A DNA stretch of 6,469 nt from Methyloceanibacter sp. (GTDB lineage Bacteria > Pseudomonadota > Alphaproteobacteria > Rhizobiales > Methyloligellaceae), in the NCBI GenBank assembly GCA_025449615.1, contig JANWJA010000092.1, positions 1-6,469 on the forward strand, read 5' to 3'. This document shows, in pieces, positions 5,475-6,469 of this stretch; within the stretch, counting starts at the first letter, position 1, and each line of letters opens with the position of its first letter. The notes under the pieces were generated by a model. The model did no database searches, was not told the origin of the DNA, and saw nothing but the letters and a program-made list of their open reading frames with translations. The position numbers and the translations under genes were made by a program.

Positions 5475-6469
5475 CTACGCGTCGGAAGCTTCGGCGGGGA
5501 TGCCACGCAAGCGCTCGCTCAAGCTTTGGCCGAGGCTCTTCGTACCACGCCGCTTGGCGCGTCTTGCCGCCAATCGCCGGGCGAGGGGACCCTTGGGAGG
5601 GCTGTCATTGTCCTCGTCGTCCGAGGCCGCTTGCGCGACCTCGTCTTCGTGCGCGACCTCGTCTTCGCGGGCGGGCTCGGCCTCGTGGGCGACCCCATCC
5701 GGAGCCGCGTCTTCATCCTCATGATGCGCTTCGCCGTTGGTCGGCTCAGGCTCGGAGGTTTGGTGCCCGCCTTCTTCGTATGACCCTGCGAAGCCATCCT
5801 CTATATGAGGCTCGCCGCGTTCCGCCTCCGGCTCATCCAGCCGGGCATCGACGGTAACTTCCTCGGCCACGGCCACGAAGGTCGGGGTCGATTCCGGATC
5901 GAGTAACGGCTCGAAGCTTTCGGATGGAAATTCCGGCTCCGGCTCGCGCTCGATACCATTGCCGTATGGGAAGTTGGGCTCTGGCGCCACAGGCTCGGAT
6001 CGCTGAACGAAGGAGGCAACCGTCTCGGCAAGGTCCCGCACCTCGCGGAGCGGCGTCAACGCCTCGCTGATATGCGGCAAGTCCACGCCCTGACCCTTGG
6101 CGACGGCAAGGATTTGGGTGGCAAGCCGGTTCAGCTCCTGACGAAGCGCATCGTTTTCGTCCCGGTGGACCCGGTTCCGCTCGAGCTCTTCACGCAACCG
6201 CGACAGCTCGGCGCTGAGAAGCTGAATCTCCTTCGCCTCGGATTTGCCAACGCGCAAGCGGCCCGTACCGGCTTCCAACGCCTTGCGCAATTGCGTGATG
6301 TCCGCCTTCTGCGTCTGCGCCGCGGCGCGCGTCGATTTCAGCGCCGCCGCCTGGCTCTCGGTAGTGCGGCGCAGCTCGGCATTTGTTGTTTCGAGTTCGG
6401 CGATGACGTCTTTGGCGGCTTTTAACCGGCTGTCCAAGTCGGGCAGCCGTTTCTTGATGGTCTGCTCAA
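5475..6469 (-). CDS. Coiled-coil protein with acidic low-complexity region and basic tail (partial, N-terminus outside window)
   Basis: The minus-strand frame stays open to the window edge. The codons before an in-frame TTG at 6437 read EQTIKKRLPD and look coding, so the gene continues to the right and that TTG is probably an internal leucine. The visible 330 residues fall into blocks. About 10-125 is a long charged helix with heptad-like leucines (for example ELSRLREELE and ALRQELNRLATQIL), predicted coiled coil. About 126-155 is a short helical section (ISEALTPLREVRDLAETV). About 156-290 is a very acidic Glu/Asp/Pro/Ala-rich region, probably disordered, containing a short tandem repeat. About 292-311 is strongly basic (LARRLAARRAKRRG), followed by a short end. 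No catalytic motif is visible. Such architecture suggests a scaffold or a nucleoid-, envelope- or division-associated protein, but this is inference only. I do not recognise a family. Its stop lies 13 bases from the stop of the phosphatase gene, tail to tail. Confidence 0.8.
   Translation of the reverse strand, partial: EQTIKKRLPDLDSRLKAAKDVIAELETTNAELRRTTESQAAALKSTRAAAQTQKADITQLRKALEAGTGRLRVGKSEAKEIQLLSAELSRLREELERNRVHRDENDALRQELNRLATQILAVAKGQGVDLPHISEALTPLREVRDLAETVASFVQRSEPVAPEPNFPYGNGIEREPEPEFPSESFEPLLDPESTPTFVAVAEEVTVDARLDEPEAERGEPHIEDGFAGSYEEGGHQTSEPEPTNGEAHHEDEDAAPDGVAHEAEPAREDEVAHEDEVAQAASDDEDNDSPPKGPLARRLAARRAKRRGTKSLGQSLSERLRGIPAEASDA
5632..5667 (-). repeat. Two perfect tandem copies of an 18-bp unit inside the coiled-coil gene
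   Basis: The unit TGCGCGACCTCGTCTTCG (plus strand) occurs at 5632-5649 and again at 5650-5667 without a gap or mismatch. Being a multiple of three it keeps frame and encodes the repeat E-D-E-V-A-(H/Q) in the acidic region. Degenerate versions seem to flank it (for example V-A-H-E-A-E-P), as expected for a low-complexity region that changes length by slippage. Confidence 0.85.

Noticed and set aside
5465..5478. Inverted repeat GTAGA-GTAG-TCTAC between the convergent stops, as a two-way terminator
   Set aside because: A 5-bp AT-rich stem with no T-run on either side is too weak to call, and such a repeat can arise by chance around stop codons.
5458..5857. Plus-strand open frames opposite the coiled-coil gene
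   Set aside because: They are serine-, arginine- or proline-rich reversals of the acidic coding repeat, without ribosome binding sites.
1..6469. CRISPR arrays, tRNA or rRNA genes, insertion sequences, integrases or phage genes
   Set aside because: None was seen. There are no regularly spaced repeats, no transposase or integrase motifs and no tRNA-like cloverleaf in the gaps, as far as reading by eye allows.

Overview
The window looks chromosomal and comes from a methylotrophic or C1-oxidising alphaproteobacterium, most likely Rhizobiales (Methylobacteriaceae or Beijerinckiaceae type). This rests on the GC-rich coding style and on recognisable genes for subunits B and A of the formyltransferase/hydrolase complex (Fhc), part of the tetrahydromethanopterin-linked formaldehyde oxidation pathway. 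The exact genus cannot be read from the sequence.

Layout. Positions 1-272 (minus strand) hold two small exported-protein genes in tandem; the left one is cut by the window edge. Both run away from fhcB, and 224 bases separate the two directions, so promoters for both probably lie in 273-496. Positions 497-3481 (plus strand) hold fhcB and fhcA, 18 bases apart and clearly co-transcribed. Positions 3482-3745 hold no gene, only a terminator-like hairpin with a T-tract. Positions 3746-4176 hold what reads as a broken gene: a well-placed ribosome binding site and start, then protein-like sequence that continues in a second and perhaps a third frame. Positions 4249-5461 (plus strand) hold an exported or membrane-anchored protein of unknown function, then a PPP-family metallophosphatase. 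Positions 5475-6469 (minus strand) hold the C-terminal 330 residues of a coiled-coil protein with a long acidic low-complexity region and a basic tail. It converges on the phosphatase gene with only 13 bases between the stops.

How the genes fit together. FhcA is the metal-dependent amidohydrolase-type subunit that releases formate from the formyl-furan carrier. FhcB is the homologue of the molybdopterin subunit of archaeal formylmethanofuran dehydrogenase, here without any cysteine in the region where the archaeal catalytic cysteine or selenocysteine lies. A working complex also needs FhcD (formyltransferase) and FhcC, which usually sit next to A and B. Neither is visible here: fhcA is followed by noncoding sequence and a degraded gene. 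The genes after 3746 show no evident link to C1 metabolism.

I do not see a clearly new multi-gene system. The observations most worth following up are the frame-disrupted gene, the split fhc cluster, the tandem small exported proteins and the charge-block coiled-coil protein.
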